From: UBA6136 sp044350805 | Lineage (GTDB): Bacteria; Pseudomonadota; Gammaproteobacteria; Methylococcales; Methylococcaceae | Assembly: GCA_044350805.1 (NCBI GenBank) | Contig: JBILGU010000006.1 | Coordinates: forward strand, 67,459-131,458 | DNA length: 64,000 bases | Reading direction: 5' to 3' | In this document: positions 8,939 through 17,235 of the stretch, piece by piece | How the letters are laid out: each line of letters starts with the position of its first letter | How positions within the stretch are numbered: the first letter of the stretch is position 1 | Program-made: the position numbers and the translations under genes | The notes under the pieces: model-generated | Told to the model about the DNA's origin: nothing | What the model saw: the letters and a program-made list of their open reading frames with translations, nothing else | Database searches by the model: none

Positions 8939-9082
8939 TTAATTTCCTTTGTCCTTGTCCCCTTGTTTTTCGATTTTCCTTCCCAGTTTTTGAAGGTCTT
9001 GTCCGAAGCCGCTCCAGGTGCTGCAGCCGGATATGAAGGTGAGAGCCGTCAGAATGAGGCCGATGCGCTTGAATTTGTTCAT
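8939..9082 (-). CDS. Entericidin-like small lipoprotein
   Basis: The 47-residue product begins MNKFKRIGLILTALTFISGC, a lipoprotein signal with lipobox ISGC and the lipidated Cys at residue 20. The mature part is short, Lys/Gly/Gln rich (STWSGFGQDLQKLGRKIEKQG) and matches the entericidin A/B family of small membrane lipoproteins. A longer reading frame upstream (to 9226) has no lipoprotein-like sequence, so the start at 9082 is chosen. It is convergent with the carbonic anhydrase gene and diverges from trpG. The function of the family is poorly known; in enterobacteria entericidins act in stress-linked lysis control. Confidence 0.7.
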   Translation of the reverse strand: MNKFKRIGLILTALTFISGCSTWSGFGQDLQKLGRKIEKQGDKDKGN

Positions 9083-9162
9083 GGTTAGGGTTTCAAGAGG
9101 GCGCGTAATGGGGGAAAATGAGATATTTAACGACTCGCACCTTAGCGGCGCAAGGGCACGCA

Positions 9163-9176
9163 GTCCGAAAGCGGAC
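9163..9176. promoter_or_regulatory. Hairpin in the trpG leader region
   Basis: GTCCG-AAAG-CGGAC forms a 5-bp stem with a tetraloop, flanked by CGCA (9150 region) and TGCG (9182-9185), which could extend it. It lies about 65 bases before trpG and on the divergent side of the lipoprotein gene. No Trp-rich leader peptide accompanies it, so classical attenuation is not supported. Confidence 0.3.
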
Positions 9177-9240
9177 ACTTTGTGCGACCTGCTGCGAGCG
9201 CCAGCAAAACGCCCCCAAGATTGCACAGGTTTGATGCGCT

Positions 9241-9819
9241 ATGCTCCTGATGATCGATAACTATGATTCTTTCACCTACAACCTGGTCCAGTACTTTGCT
9301 GAACTGGGTGCTGAGGTGGAAGTGGTCCGCAACGATCAGATCACCGTTGAGGAGGTTGAGCGCCTGAATCCCAAGAAGATCGTGATCTCGCCTGGGCCCT
9401 GTACGCCCAAGGAAGCAGGGATCTCGGTGGAGACGATTCGTCGCTATGCCGGCCGCTACCCGATTCTGGGGGTATGCCTTGGACATCAGAGCATTGGCTT
9501 TGCCTTTGGGGGTAACGTCATTCATGCCAAGTCGATCATGCATGGCAAGACCTCCATGGTGCATCATCACAATACCGGGGTATTCAAGGGGCTCCATAAT
9601 CCCTTTCAGGCAACTCGCTATCACTCTCTGGTCATCGAACAGTCCTCGCTGCCGGAGTGTCTTGAAGTGACAGCCTGGACCCAGACGGAAGGGGGCGAAG
9701 TGGACGAAATCATGGGGGTTCGTCACAAGACCCTGGATATCGAGGGCGTCCAGTTTCATCCGGAGTCGATTCTGACCGAGCAGGGTCATGATCTTCTGGC
9801 CAACTTCCTGAATCGGTAA
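9241..9819 (+). CDS. trpG: Anthranilate synthase component II (glutamine amidotransferase)
   Basis: This class I glutamine amidotransferase supplies ammonia to TrpE. The 192-residue protein has the NYDSFTYNLVQ opening, the oxyanion and nucleophile motif GVCLGHQ with Cys79, and the His173/Glu175 pair in QFHPES. It may serve 4-amino-4-deoxychorismate synthesis (PabA) as well, as many single-copy TrpG proteins do. It leads the trpG-trpD-trpC-IMPase run, with a gap of 35 bases to trpD. The ribosome site is weak. Confidence 0.95.
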   Translation: MLLMIDNYDSFTYNLVQYFAELGAEVEVVRNDQITVEEVERLNPKKIVISPGPCTPKEAGISVETIRRYAGRYPILGVCLGHQSIGFAFGGNVIHAKSIMHGKTSMVHHHNTGVFKGLHNPFQATRYHSLVIEQSSLPECLEVTAWTQTEGGEVDEIMGVRHKTLDIEGVQFHPESILTEQGHDLLANFLNR

Positions 9820-9854
9820 GCTTAAAAACGGCCCTCACCGGTCGCACAAATCCC

Positions 9855-10892
9855 ATGGATATTCGTAACGCCATCCGTCAACTCGTCGAAGGGACGAGTT
9901 TGAGTCATGCCGAAATGCATGAGGTGATGCATGCCATCATGGGGGGCGAAGCCACACCGGCTCAGATCGGTGGTTTTCTGGTGGCGCTGAGGCTCAAAGG
10001 TGAGACGGTCGATGAAGTGGTGGCCGCCGCCGAAGTGATCCGCTCCGTTGCAACGCGGGTTGAGATTCCGGCCCACCGATTGGTCGATACCTGCGGCACC
10101 GGCGGCGATGGTGCACAGACTTTCAATATCAGTACAGCTGCTGCCTTTGTGGCGGCTGCGGCCGGAGTGCGCATTGCCAAACATGGCAGTCGCTCGGTCT
10201 CCAGTCGCTCGGGAAGCGCTGACCTTCTTGAGGTCGCCGGAGTCCGTCTTGATCTCGATGTCGATGATGTTCGGGATGCGGTTGAGTCGATCGGTCTCGG
10301 ATTTCTTTTTGCGCAGCGCCATCACGCAGCCATGCAGCACGCCGCAGGTCCAAGGCGCGAGATCGGGATTCGAACGCTCTTCAATCTCTTGGGGCCACTG
10401 ACCAATCCGGCCGGAGCGCGCTGCCAGGTCTTGGGGGTTTTTAGTCCCGCGTGGGTTGAACCCATGGCCAAGGTCTTGGCCCGCCTTGGCAGTGAACATG
10501 CCCTAGTGGTCCATGCCGAGGATGGACTCGATGAAATCAGCATCGCAGCGCCTACGCGCATCGCTGAGCTTAAGGATGGATCGATTACTCTGTCGACGAT
10601 TACCCCAGAATCTCTTGGGGTCACACGCCAATCCCTCGAAAGTCTCTCTGTTGAAAGTGCCGAAGAAAGCCTGAAGGTCATTCAAGAGGTCTTTGCCGGA
10701 AAGCCGGGGCCTGCCCGCGATATTGTTGCTGTCAATGCGGGGGCTGCGATCTATGTGGCGGGTCTGTCTGAAACGCTCGGGGCAGGCGTCGCGGTCGCGC
10801 AATCGGTTCTGGATTCAGGTGCTGCGGCGATGAAGCTCGAGGACTTGATCCGTTTTACCCAATCCCGTTCCAAGGGCCATCGTGCGCCCTAG
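9855..10892 (+). CDS. trpD: Anthranilate phosphoribosyltransferase
   Basis: This enzyme joins anthranilate to PRPP in the second step of tryptophan synthesis. The 345-residue protein has the glycine-rich PRPP motif DTCGTGGDG (GTGGDG at residues 81-86), KHGSRSVSSRSGSADLLE for anthranilate and PRPP contacts, and RTLFNLLGPLTNP. The length is normal for the family. Only 15 bases separate its stop from trpC. Confidence 0.96.
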   Translation: MDIRNAIRQLVEGTSLSHAEMHEVMHAIMGGEATPAQIGGFLVALRLKGETVDEVVAAAEVIRSVATRVEIPAHRLVDTCGTGGDGAQTFNISTAAAFVAAAAGVRIAKHGSRSVSSRSGSADLLEVAGVRLDLDVDDVRDAVESIGLGFLFAQRHHAAMQHAAGPRREIGIRTLFNLLGPLTNPAGARCQVLGVFSPAWVEPMAKVLARLGSEHALVVHAEDGLDEISIAAPTRIAELKDGSITLSTITPESLGVTRQSLESLSVESAEESLKVIQEVFAGKPGPARDIVAVNAGAAIYVAGLSETLGAGVAVAQSVLDSGAAAMKLEDLIRFTQSRSKGHRAP

Positions 10893-10907
10893 TTCCTGAG
10901 GCCATTC

Positions 10908-11711
10908 ATGTCAGAAGCGACTCCCGATATCCTGAACCAGATCCTCAAGCGAAAGGCCGAGGAGATCAAAGAGCGCTCCGCGCGTGCGCCGCTGGATGAA
11001 CAGTTACGCCGTGCCGAAATTCAAGATGCGCCCCGAGGATTTATCGCCAGCATGAAAAAGCGGTTGGCGGCAGGTCAGCCCGCCATCATCGCTGAAATCA
11101 AGAAGGCATCGCCCAGCAAAGGGGTGATCCGCCCAGACTTTCATCCTGCGGCCATTGCCCGAAGCTATGAAGCCCATGGGGCTGCATGTCTTTCGGTGCT
11201 GACCGATTCCGATTTTTTCCAAGGGTGCGAGCGTTATCTCGAGGAGGCTCGCGCCGCGACGCGGTTACCGGTCATTCGCAAGGACTTTATTGTTGATCCC
11301 TATCAGGTCGCGGAAGCGCGGGCCATTGGTGCTGACTGCATTCTCCTCATCGTTGCAGCCCTCAACGATCAGGAGTTGAAGCGTCTGTCGACGCTCGCTG
11401 CGGATCTTGGAATGGACGTCCTCGTCGAGGTGCATGACCGGCCTGAATTGAAAAGAGCACTGGCTCTGGATTTACCTCTGGTGGGCATTAACAATCGAAA
11501 TCTTCGAACGTTTGAAGTCAGTTTGAACAATACGCTTGAGCTTTTGGATCTGATTCCCAGCGACCGCCTGGTGGTCACTGAAAGTGGCATTCTGGCGCCC
11601 GAGGATGTGGACTTGATGCGGAGCCATGAGGTGCACGCCTTTTTGGTGGGCGAGAGTTTCATGCGTGCGGAGAGTCCTGGCGAAAAGCTCGCAGAACTCT
11701 TCGGCACCTAA
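10908..11711 (+). CDS. trpC: Indole-3-glycerol phosphate synthase
   Basis: This TIM-barrel enzyme closes the indole ring in the fourth step of the pathway. The 267-residue protein carries EIKKASPSKG (residues 63-72, including the catalytic Lys), LTDSDFFQG, RKDFIVDPYQV, LVEVHDRPEL, GINNRNLRTFEV and TESGI. It is monofunctional; there is no fused TrpF domain, and trpF, trpB and trpA are not in this window. It sits 15 bases after trpD and 17 bases before the inositol monophosphatase family gene. Confidence 0.96.
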   Translation: MSEATPDILNQILKRKAEEIKERSARAPLDEQLRRAEIQDAPRGFIASMKKRLAAGQPAIIAEIKKASPSKGVIRPDFHPAAIARSYEAHGAACLSVLTDSDFFQGCERYLEEARAATRLPVIRKDFIVDPYQVAEARAIGADCILLIVAALNDQELKRLSTLAADLGMDVLVEVHDRPELKRALALDLPLVGINNRNLRTFEVSLNNTLELLDLIPSDRLVVTESGILAPEDVDLMRSHEVHAFLVGESFMRAESPGEKLAELFGT

Positions 11712-11728
11712 AATCATTCGGCTCTGTG

Positions 11729-12529
11729 ATGCGTCCCGATCTCAACACCCTTGAAGCATTGGTCCGGCAGGTCGCTCGTGAAGAGCTCATGCCGCGATTC
11801 AACAATACCCACTGGCAATATAAGCCGGACGGCAGTGTCGTCAGTGAGGCCGATATTGAAGTACAGCGCCGCTTCGTCAAGGAGTTGGCGCTTCTATACC
11901 CTGCAGCGACGCTGCTTGGGGAGGAGATGGACGAGGACACGCAGCGCGAACTTGCCAGCCGTGAGGATGAATATCTCTGGTGTCTTGATCCCCTGGATGG
12001 CACCAATAACTTTGCGGTCGGTTTTCCTTATTTCTGCATCTCACTTGCCCTCCTCAAAGGATCGGAGCCGATTGCCGGGGTGGTTTACGATCCGAATCGC
12101 GATGAGTGCTTTTCAGCCCTTCGCGGCGAGGGGGCCTGGCTGAATGGGCGAAGACTCCGTGTCGAACCGGTTCGGGTGCCCCTCAATCGCTGTGTCGCCA
12201 TGATCGATTTTAAACGCCTGCCCAAGCCGCTTGCTCGTGGGATGGTCGAAAGAGCCCCCGTGGGTTCTTGGCGCTACACCGGGGCCGGTGCACTCGAGTG
12301 GTGTTGGTTTGCTGCCGGGCGTTTTCACGCCTACCTTCATGGCCGCCAGAAGCTCTGGGATTTTGCGGCGGGTGCACTCATTTTTTCGGAGGCGGGTGGT
12401 ATCGCGGAGACCCTTGAGGGGGAACCGTTGTTTGCTCCTGGGGTCCTCGGACGTTCGGTTGTTGCAGCCCCTGACGCCGCTTTTTTTTCTGAATGGCGAA
12501 AAGCCATCGCTGAGCGCGAAGCCGGATAG
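11729..12529 (+). CDS. Inositol monophosphatase family phosphatase
   Basis: This Mg-dependent, Li-sensitive phosphatase has the family metal sites LLGEE (GEE at 64-66), DPLDGTNNF (DPLDGT at 87-92) and LWDFAAGALI near the C-terminus. Substrates in the family include inositol monophosphate, histidinol phosphate and fructose 1,6-bisphosphate. The 266-residue size fits SuhB- or HisN-type enzymes, and the context (Trp and Calvin-cycle genes) does not decide between them. An in-frame GTG lies just before the chosen ATG. It is the last gene of the trpGDC run. Confidence 0.88.
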   Translation: MRPDLNTLEALVRQVAREELMPRFNNTHWQYKPDGSVVSEADIEVQRRFVKELALLYPAATLLGEEMDEDTQRELASREDEYLWCLDPLDGTNNFAVGFPYFCISLALLKGSEPIAGVVYDPNRDECFSALRGEGAWLNGRRLRVEPVRVPLNRCVAMIDFKRLPKPLARGMVERAPVGSWRYTGAGALEWCWFAAGRFHAYLHGRQKLWDFAAGALIFSEAGGIAETLEGEPLFAPGVLGRSVVAAPDAAFFSEWRKAIAEREAG

Positions 12530-12660
12530 CTTTCGGCCCCCTCCTTTCCTAATCAAAAGGATGGACAGCGGGGTTTCTTTTGTTGTGAACTATGATGGGG
12601 AGGCGGTGATTCCCGTGGGATCGTTGCCCTAAAATAAAAACGCAAATTGGAGAAAAGATC

Positions 12661-12900
12661 ATGAAACGGTTATTGACCTGTTCTGGCCTGGCCTTGATGG
12701 TGATGGCGTCTTCCGCCCAGGCTATCGAACCCTCAAACGAGGTTTCTCCGCCCAAGAGCAGACCTGAGGCTCCGTCCCCAGTGGCTCCCGCACCTGCTGT
12801 GCCTCCCGTGACCCCGCCGAATGCTCCGGGGGCAGGGGATACCAAGAGTGCGCCTCCCCAGTCTCCGATGAGGGACTATTGCCGCGAACACACCTGCTGA
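12661..12900 (+). CDS. Small exported Pro/Ala-rich protein
   Basis: The 79-residue product has a signal peptide (MKRLLTCSGLALMVMASSAQA) and a mature part of about 58 residues dominated by Pro, Ala and Ser, ending YCREHTC with two cysteines five residues apart. GGAGAAAAG gives a good ribosome site. A TAAAAT hexamer at 12630-12635 is a possible -10 element. It ends 25 bases before the alpha-carbonic anhydrase, so the two exported proteins are likely co-transcribed. I do not recognise the family; a role near the anhydrase in the periplasm is a guess. Confidence 0.65.
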   Translation: MKRLLTCSGLALMVMASSAQAIEPSNEVSPPKSRPEAPSPVAPAPAVPPVTPPNAPGAGDTKSAPPQSPMRDYCREHTC

Positions 12901-12925
12901 ATTGCCAAATAAAGGGACAAATACC

Positions 12926-13711
12926 ATGCGACAGCATTTCTCGTTTATTTTTTTAATGATGCTTGGCACTTTATTCGGTCGAGTGGATGCCGCTGATCCT
13001 GCCTGGAACTACACGAATCAAAACTGGGGGGCACTGACAAGTCCGGCCACGCCTGCCCCCTTGAATTATCCCTATGCGGAGTGCTCGATTGGTAACACGC
13101 AGACGCCCGTCGATATTGGTGTTACCAAGACGGAACGGATTCTCAATGGCGTGACGGTCAACTGGCAACCTTTTCCCGCTGATTACTACAACACGGGTTA
13201 TGCCATTCAGGTTCAGCCCTATGCCGGGGATTTAAACGCAGGGACCCTGAAGATTGGGAAAGATGTTTATCCTTTGGTCCAGATGCATGTCCATGCACCG
13301 GCGGAGCATTCCGTGAATGGGGCGCTTTACAGTGCTGAACTTCACTTCGTTCATGTCAGAGACGATGGGCGCCTGGCCGTCTTGGGCGTCTTCGTCACCC
13401 TCGCGAATGCAAGCAATGCCGAGTTCCAGAAAGTACTCGACAACATGCCTAATACGCCCGGGGTTGCGACGCACAATAAGTCCTCGGTGGTCTTTAATCC
13501 CAAGAAGCTGCTGCCCAATGGCAACGGACGCTTCTATACCTACAGTGGCTCCTTGACGACGCCTCCGTGTAGCGCAGGGGTCAATTGGTACATTTATCAG
13601 ACACCCTTGGCCATCTCACCCGGGCAGCTGGATCAACTCGTAAATTTCTACAATGGCAACAATCGCCAGATCCAGCCGTTGAAAGGTCGTACCCTGGTGA
13701 AAAACAAATAA
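12926..13711 (+). CDS. Exported alpha-class carbonic anhydrase
   Basis: The 261-residue precursor begins with a signal peptide ending near GRVDA. Alpha-class zinc ligands are His121 and His123 in QMHVHAPAEH and His140 in AELHFVH, and the conserved GSLTTPPCSAGVNW block near the C-terminus carries the active-site Thr. Cys61-type and TTPPC cysteines could form the usual disulphide. The start at 12926 is preferred because AAAGGGA at 12911-12917 is well spaced; an ATG at 12902 would put eight polar residues before the signal. A periplasmic anhydrase would hydrate or release CO2 outside the cytoplasmic membrane, complementing the cytosolic beta enzyme. Confidence 0.92.
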   Translation: MRQHFSFIFLMMLGTLFGRVDAADPAWNYTNQNWGALTSPATPAPLNYPYAECSIGNTQTPVDIGVTKTERILNGVTVNWQPFPADYYNTGYAIQVQPYAGDLNAGTLKIGKDVYPLVQMHVHAPAEHSVNGALYSAELHFVHVRDDGRLAVLGVFVTLANASNAEFQKVLDNMPNTPGVATHNKSSVVFNPKKLLPNGNGRFYTYSGSLTTPPCSAGVNWYIYQTPLAISPGQLDQLVNFYNGNNRQIQPLKGRTLVKNK

Positions 13712-13775
13712 TTAGAGGAAAGCGACCGTTGATCTCGTTGATGGGGCGTTTGTGACGCAATACGGGTGATCAAAA

Positions 13776-14981
13776 ATGAAAGCGTTTCTTGACGCGCTCG
13801 AAAGGTTCCTGACCTGGTTCTTTGCGATCGCCTTTGGAGTGATTCTGGTCTATGCCGGTGTCCGATTCAGCCATCACCGCGAAAAATCAAATGATCCCTG
13901 GCTGCTCGCGCAAAAGGCCAACACGATTGAAGCCTATGCGGCCTTTCTAAGGCAATGTCAGGGATGCCCCAAAGAGGAGGACGCCCGAAAAGCCCTGGAT
14001 GAGCTTCAGCAGCGTCAGGGGCTTATCTCAAGACTGTCGCGGGATCATCTTTCGGAGCGAGCCTCAATTACCCTGCCGTCTTTTTCCAGTGATGGCCACC
14101 TCATTCTTGCAACCACTGGCAAAGGCCCCGACTTCTGGGAGTCGGAAACGGGCCATCGGGCATCCTTTGGTGAAAATACCTTCTCTAACGGCAAAGGACG
14201 TATTCAGGTAGACACGCTTTCGTTGGCCCCTGACGGTCGCCGAGTTGCTGCCGGAACGGGTGGTGACGAGGGGGGGCGCCTCTATATGTGGGAGCTCAGC
14301 AGCGAAACCAAGATTTCAGAGCAGGCGGTCGATGGTTACGACGTCAAGACGGTTCTGTTTTCGCCGGACAACAACTGGCTGGGTTGGCGCGGGGATGGTC
14401 CTGTCGGCCTTTGGAACCCGGCCACGCAAAAGTTCTTTCGGGGCAATCATGATGGGGTCAAATCCATCGCCTTTTTGGAAAGCCGAGATGGTGGGGTTTA
14501 CTTGCTGACAGCGGGTGATCGTGAGCTTTGGGTCTGGGATACCGAAGGCTTGGGACTGCAGCGCCAGGGTGGTGTGGATACCGAGCGCCCGTTGTTAGGC
14601 TTGAGTCATGATGGACGGGTTGTTGCGCATACCAACGGTCGGGTGCTCGAGATCTGGGACACCGAATCGCGTCAGCTGCTCGGTGAGCTTCGGGACCTTG
14701 AGGGAACGATTATCAAGTTCTGCCGCAATAGCGAAAACGGTCAGCTGGTGATTGGGACAGATACCGGTCTAATCTATCTTTGGGACCCTGAAGGATCGCC
14801 CTTGCCAATTGCTCATGTGTCGGCCCATGAGGGTCCTATCGAGGACCTCGCCTGCGGCGCTGGAGGGCGTTTGGTCTCTGTGGGGTGGGATGGGGCAAAA
14901 GTCTGGAGTCTAGAAAAGCTTGCTTCGAGTCCAGCCAAGGAAAGTGCAGCTGAGCCCCCTCAAAACAAAAAATCTCACTAG
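13776..14981 (+). CDS. Membrane-anchored WD40-repeat protein
   Basis: The 401-residue protein has an N-terminal transmembrane segment at about residues 12-29, a short helical region with a CQGCPKEED motif, then WD40-like repeats from about residue 90 to 385 (repeating units ending in VWDTE, LWNPA, IWDTE, LWDPE and VWSLE). The propeller probably faces the periplasm and acts as a protein-protein scaffold. No catalytic motif is seen. The neighbours are the alpha-carbonic anhydrase (64 bases upstream) and convergent glycosyltransferase genes, and neither explains its role. Confidence 0.75.
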   Translation: MKAFLDALERFLTWFFAIAFGVILVYAGVRFSHHREKSNDPWLLAQKANTIEAYAAFLRQCQGCPKEEDARKALDELQQRQGLISRLSRDHLSERASITLPSFSSDGHLILATTGKGPDFWESETGHRASFGENTFSNGKGRIQVDTLSLAPDGRRVAAGTGGDEGGRLYMWELSSETKISEQAVDGYDVKTVLFSPDNNWLGWRGDGPVGLWNPATQKFFRGNHDGVKSIAFLESRDGGVYLLTAGDRELWVWDTEGLGLQRQGGVDTERPLLGLSHDGRVVAHTNGRVLEIWDTESRQLLGELRDLEGTIIKFCRNSENGQLVIGTDTGLIYLWDPEGSPLPIAHVSAHEGPIEDLACGAGGRLVSVGWDGAKVWSLEKLASSPAKESAAEPPQNKKSH

Positions 14982-15071
14982 ACGAGATCGAGGCCTAGCT
15001 CCCATAGGGGCCGCTTTTCCCAACCCTGACAGGGATCCACGGGGCTTACTATGAAGAAAAGGCCCTTGAAC

Positions 15072-15092
15072 TTCTGAGCGTCAGAATTTTTT
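15072..15092 (+). terminator. Probable weak terminator after the WD40 gene
   Basis: TTCTGA-GCG-TCAGAA (15072-15086) is followed by six T residues (15087-15092), with CCC..TGAA and TTCA-GGG flanks that could extend the hairpin. The stem is short and AT-rich. It lies between the convergent WD40 gene and the GT41 gene. Confidence 0.45.
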
Positions 15093-15119
15093 CAGGGTTC
15101 AGCGCGTCGCTTGATCGTT

Positions 15120-17231
15120 TCAGCGCGCCGCGTGCGTATTCCAAATCGACCAGAGTCCATCCTCAAAATGTCGCGCAAAGCGTGGGGTATTGAAAAGAGG
15201 GCTTTGAATGACTTGTTCTCTTAAGCCCTGTTTTATTCTGATCAGCGCAGTGCGGTCAGTGGCGAATGCGACTGCTTTGGCCACGTAATCCTCGTCATCC
15301 GAAGCGATCCATTCCCCTTGGCCGCTATTACGGGCGATTCCCTCTCCCTGACGGCCAATGAGGCTCTGACCCTTCTTGGTTAAAACGGGCACACCCATCC
15401 ATAGCGCATCGGCGCTGGTTGCTCCCCCAGTGAAGGGAAAGGGATCCAGGGCGATGTCGGTTTGATTGAAAGCAGCCAAATAGTCACGCCTTGAGGTCGC
15501 GCCCTCCAGGATCAGTCGTTCTTTAGAGATGCCGTATTTTTCAAATTGAGCCAAAACCCCCTCTCTAATGGCGCTGTCATCCAGCTGCTTTGCTTTTAAA
15601 AAGAGTCTTGATGTAGGAAGTTGTGACAGAATTTTGGACCACACTGAGACCACGTTTGGGGTCATCTTGTTGAGTTTATTGAAACATCCAAAAGTGACGT
15701 AGTCGTTCGTGATCAGGGCAGGCTGGGTTAATTCGACCGCTTCATCAGGCAAGGAGTAACAGAATCGCGTTTCAGGGAGACGCCAGATTTTCTCAACGAA
15801 ATGTTCATCATCGCCCTCGGGAGTGACAAAGGGGTCGCCGAGAATGTAATCGATTTCGGAAACACCCGTTGAGGCCCAATATCCGAGCCATGTCAGCTGA
15901 ATGGGTGCGGGCTTATGGGCAAAAACACCTAAACGGTTGTGCTCAGTATGGCCGGATAGGTCGATGAGAATATTCACACCCATCGATTCAATCAATTCGG
16001 CGGCCTTACTATCTGGAAGGCCGTAAATGGGCTGCCACGCAGAAAAATTTGGAACCAGGCGTGTGGTCAGATCGTCGAGAAGGAGGTTCGTAGGAAATGC
16101 AACAAGTTCAATTCGCGATGCATCAATGGCTTTGCAAAAGTCATCGATAAAAAATCCAACAGGATGCTCCCTGAAGTCCCCGGATACAAGCCCGACCCGC
16201 AGACGCTGAGGCTGAATCAAAAGAGGGCTGTGGGTGGGGCGTTCGTCAGCCTCTTTGGACAGCAATTCCCCAAATGATTTGGCTTCATCCAAGTAGACCG
16301 AGCCGCTATTTTCTTTCAATGAGCTCAGTAAATAGAGGAGGTTGCTTCTCAGTTCGAAAGTTTCAGGCTGAATTCGAATAGACTCGCGAAAACTCAACTC
16401 CGCCTCATCGAATCGCCCGAGCTCGTTGAGGATAACGCCCAGGTTGCTGTAGGCCTCTGCGTTAACGAGGCAGCTGCGAATAGCGGCCCGCAGGCTTGAT
16501 TCAGCATCCTCATAACGTCCAAGATCTCTTTGAACAACGCCAAGGTTGCAAAACGCTTCGCTATGTTCGGGTCTCAGTCTGATCGCTTCCAGATAGCTTT
16601 GTTCTGATGCTTGCAGTCTGCCGAGATCACGGAGGGTGTTGCCCAGGTTGAAATGTGCCCCAGGGTATTTTGGAGCAAGGCGAATGCATTCCCTGAGACT
16701 CGCCTCTGCATCGTCGAGAAGGAGCAGTTCTTTATAAACCACACCCAGGTTGCACAGGGCATCGACAAAGTCGGGCTTAAAGCGGATGGCATCCTGGAAA
16801 CACTGGACTGATTCGTGCAGCCTACCAAGCCCACGTAATGTATTTCCAAGGTTGAAATGTGCCTGAGCAAAGCCAGGTATCAGATTGATGGCTTTGCGCA
16901 AATATTCTTCAGCCTCCTTATGACGCCCGACATCGTCCAGTGTCGCACCCAGATTGTTCAAGGATTCCGCATCGTCAGGGGAAAGTCGGATGACTTCAAA
17001 CATGGGATCCAAGGCTTCAGCCTGCCGACCTGTTTGATGGAGGATGACGCTAAGACCCTTCCAGGCGAAGGGATGATCGGGAAAGCATTGCGTCATTTCG
17101 GTCAACAATACTTCAGCTTCCGCGAAGGCTCCAGTTTGAAATAGGCTGAAAGCCTGATTCATTTTTTCCTCGGTCGGGCCAGAACACGATGGTGCGGGGC
17201 TTGGATTGGAGTCCTGATTTGTATTCGACAT
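15120..17231 (-). CDS. TPR protein with GT41 (O-GlcNAc transferase-like) catalytic half
   Basis: The 703-residue protein has about eight tetratricopeptide repeats in the first ~300 residues and a GT41 glycosyltransferase half from about residue 340. Catalytic-region signatures are FREHPVGFFIDDF, LSGHTEHNRLGVFAHKPAP, WLGYWASTG, VTFGCFNKLNKMTP and DPFPFTGGATSADALWMG. These correspond to the UDP-sugar site of O-GlcNAc transferase and SPINDLY-type enzymes. The donor (UDP-GlcNAc, GDP-fucose or another) cannot be told from the sequence. The start at 17231 is chosen because it lies four bases after the stop of the upstream paralog; the alternative at 17282 overlaps it. It forms a tandem pair with the next gene. 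Confidence 0.88.
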   Translation of the reverse strand: MSNTNQDSNPSPAPSCSGPTEEKMNQAFSLFQTGAFAEAEVLLTEMTQCFPDHPFAWKGLSVILHQTGRQAEALDPMFEVIRLSPDDAESLNNLGATLDDVGRHKEAEEYLRKAINLIPGFAQAHFNLGNTLRGLGRLHESVQCFQDAIRFKPDFVDALCNLGVVYKELLLLDDAEASLRECIRLAPKYPGAHFNLGNTLRDLGRLQASEQSYLEAIRLRPEHSEAFCNLGVVQRDLGRYEDAESSLRAAIRSCLVNAEAYSNLGVILNELGRFDEAELSFRESIRIQPETFELRSNLLYLLSSLKENSGSVYLDEAKSFGELLSKEADERPTHSPLLIQPQRLRVGLVSGDFREHPVGFFIDDFCKAIDASRIELVAFPTNLLLDDLTTRLVPNFSAWQPIYGLPDSKAAELIESMGVNILIDLSGHTEHNRLGVFAHKPAPIQLTWLGYWASTGVSEIDYILGDPFVTPEGDDEHFVEKIWRLPETRFCYSLPDEAVELTQPALITNDYVTFGCFNKLNKMTPNVVSVWSKILSQLPTSRLFLKAKQLDDSAIREGVLAQFEKYGISKERLILEGATSRRDYLAAFNQTDIALDPFPFTGGATSADALWMGVPVLTKKGQSLIGRQGEGIARNSGQGEWIASDDEDYVAKAVAFATDRTALIRIKQGLREQVIQSPLFNTPRFARHFEDGLWSIWNTHAAR

Positions 17232-17235
17232 ACGC

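Noticed and set aside
12902..12925. Upstream ATG as the start of the alpha-carbonic anhydrase
   Set aside because: It would place polar residues before the signal peptide and lies too near the previous stop; the ATG at 12926 has the ribosome site.
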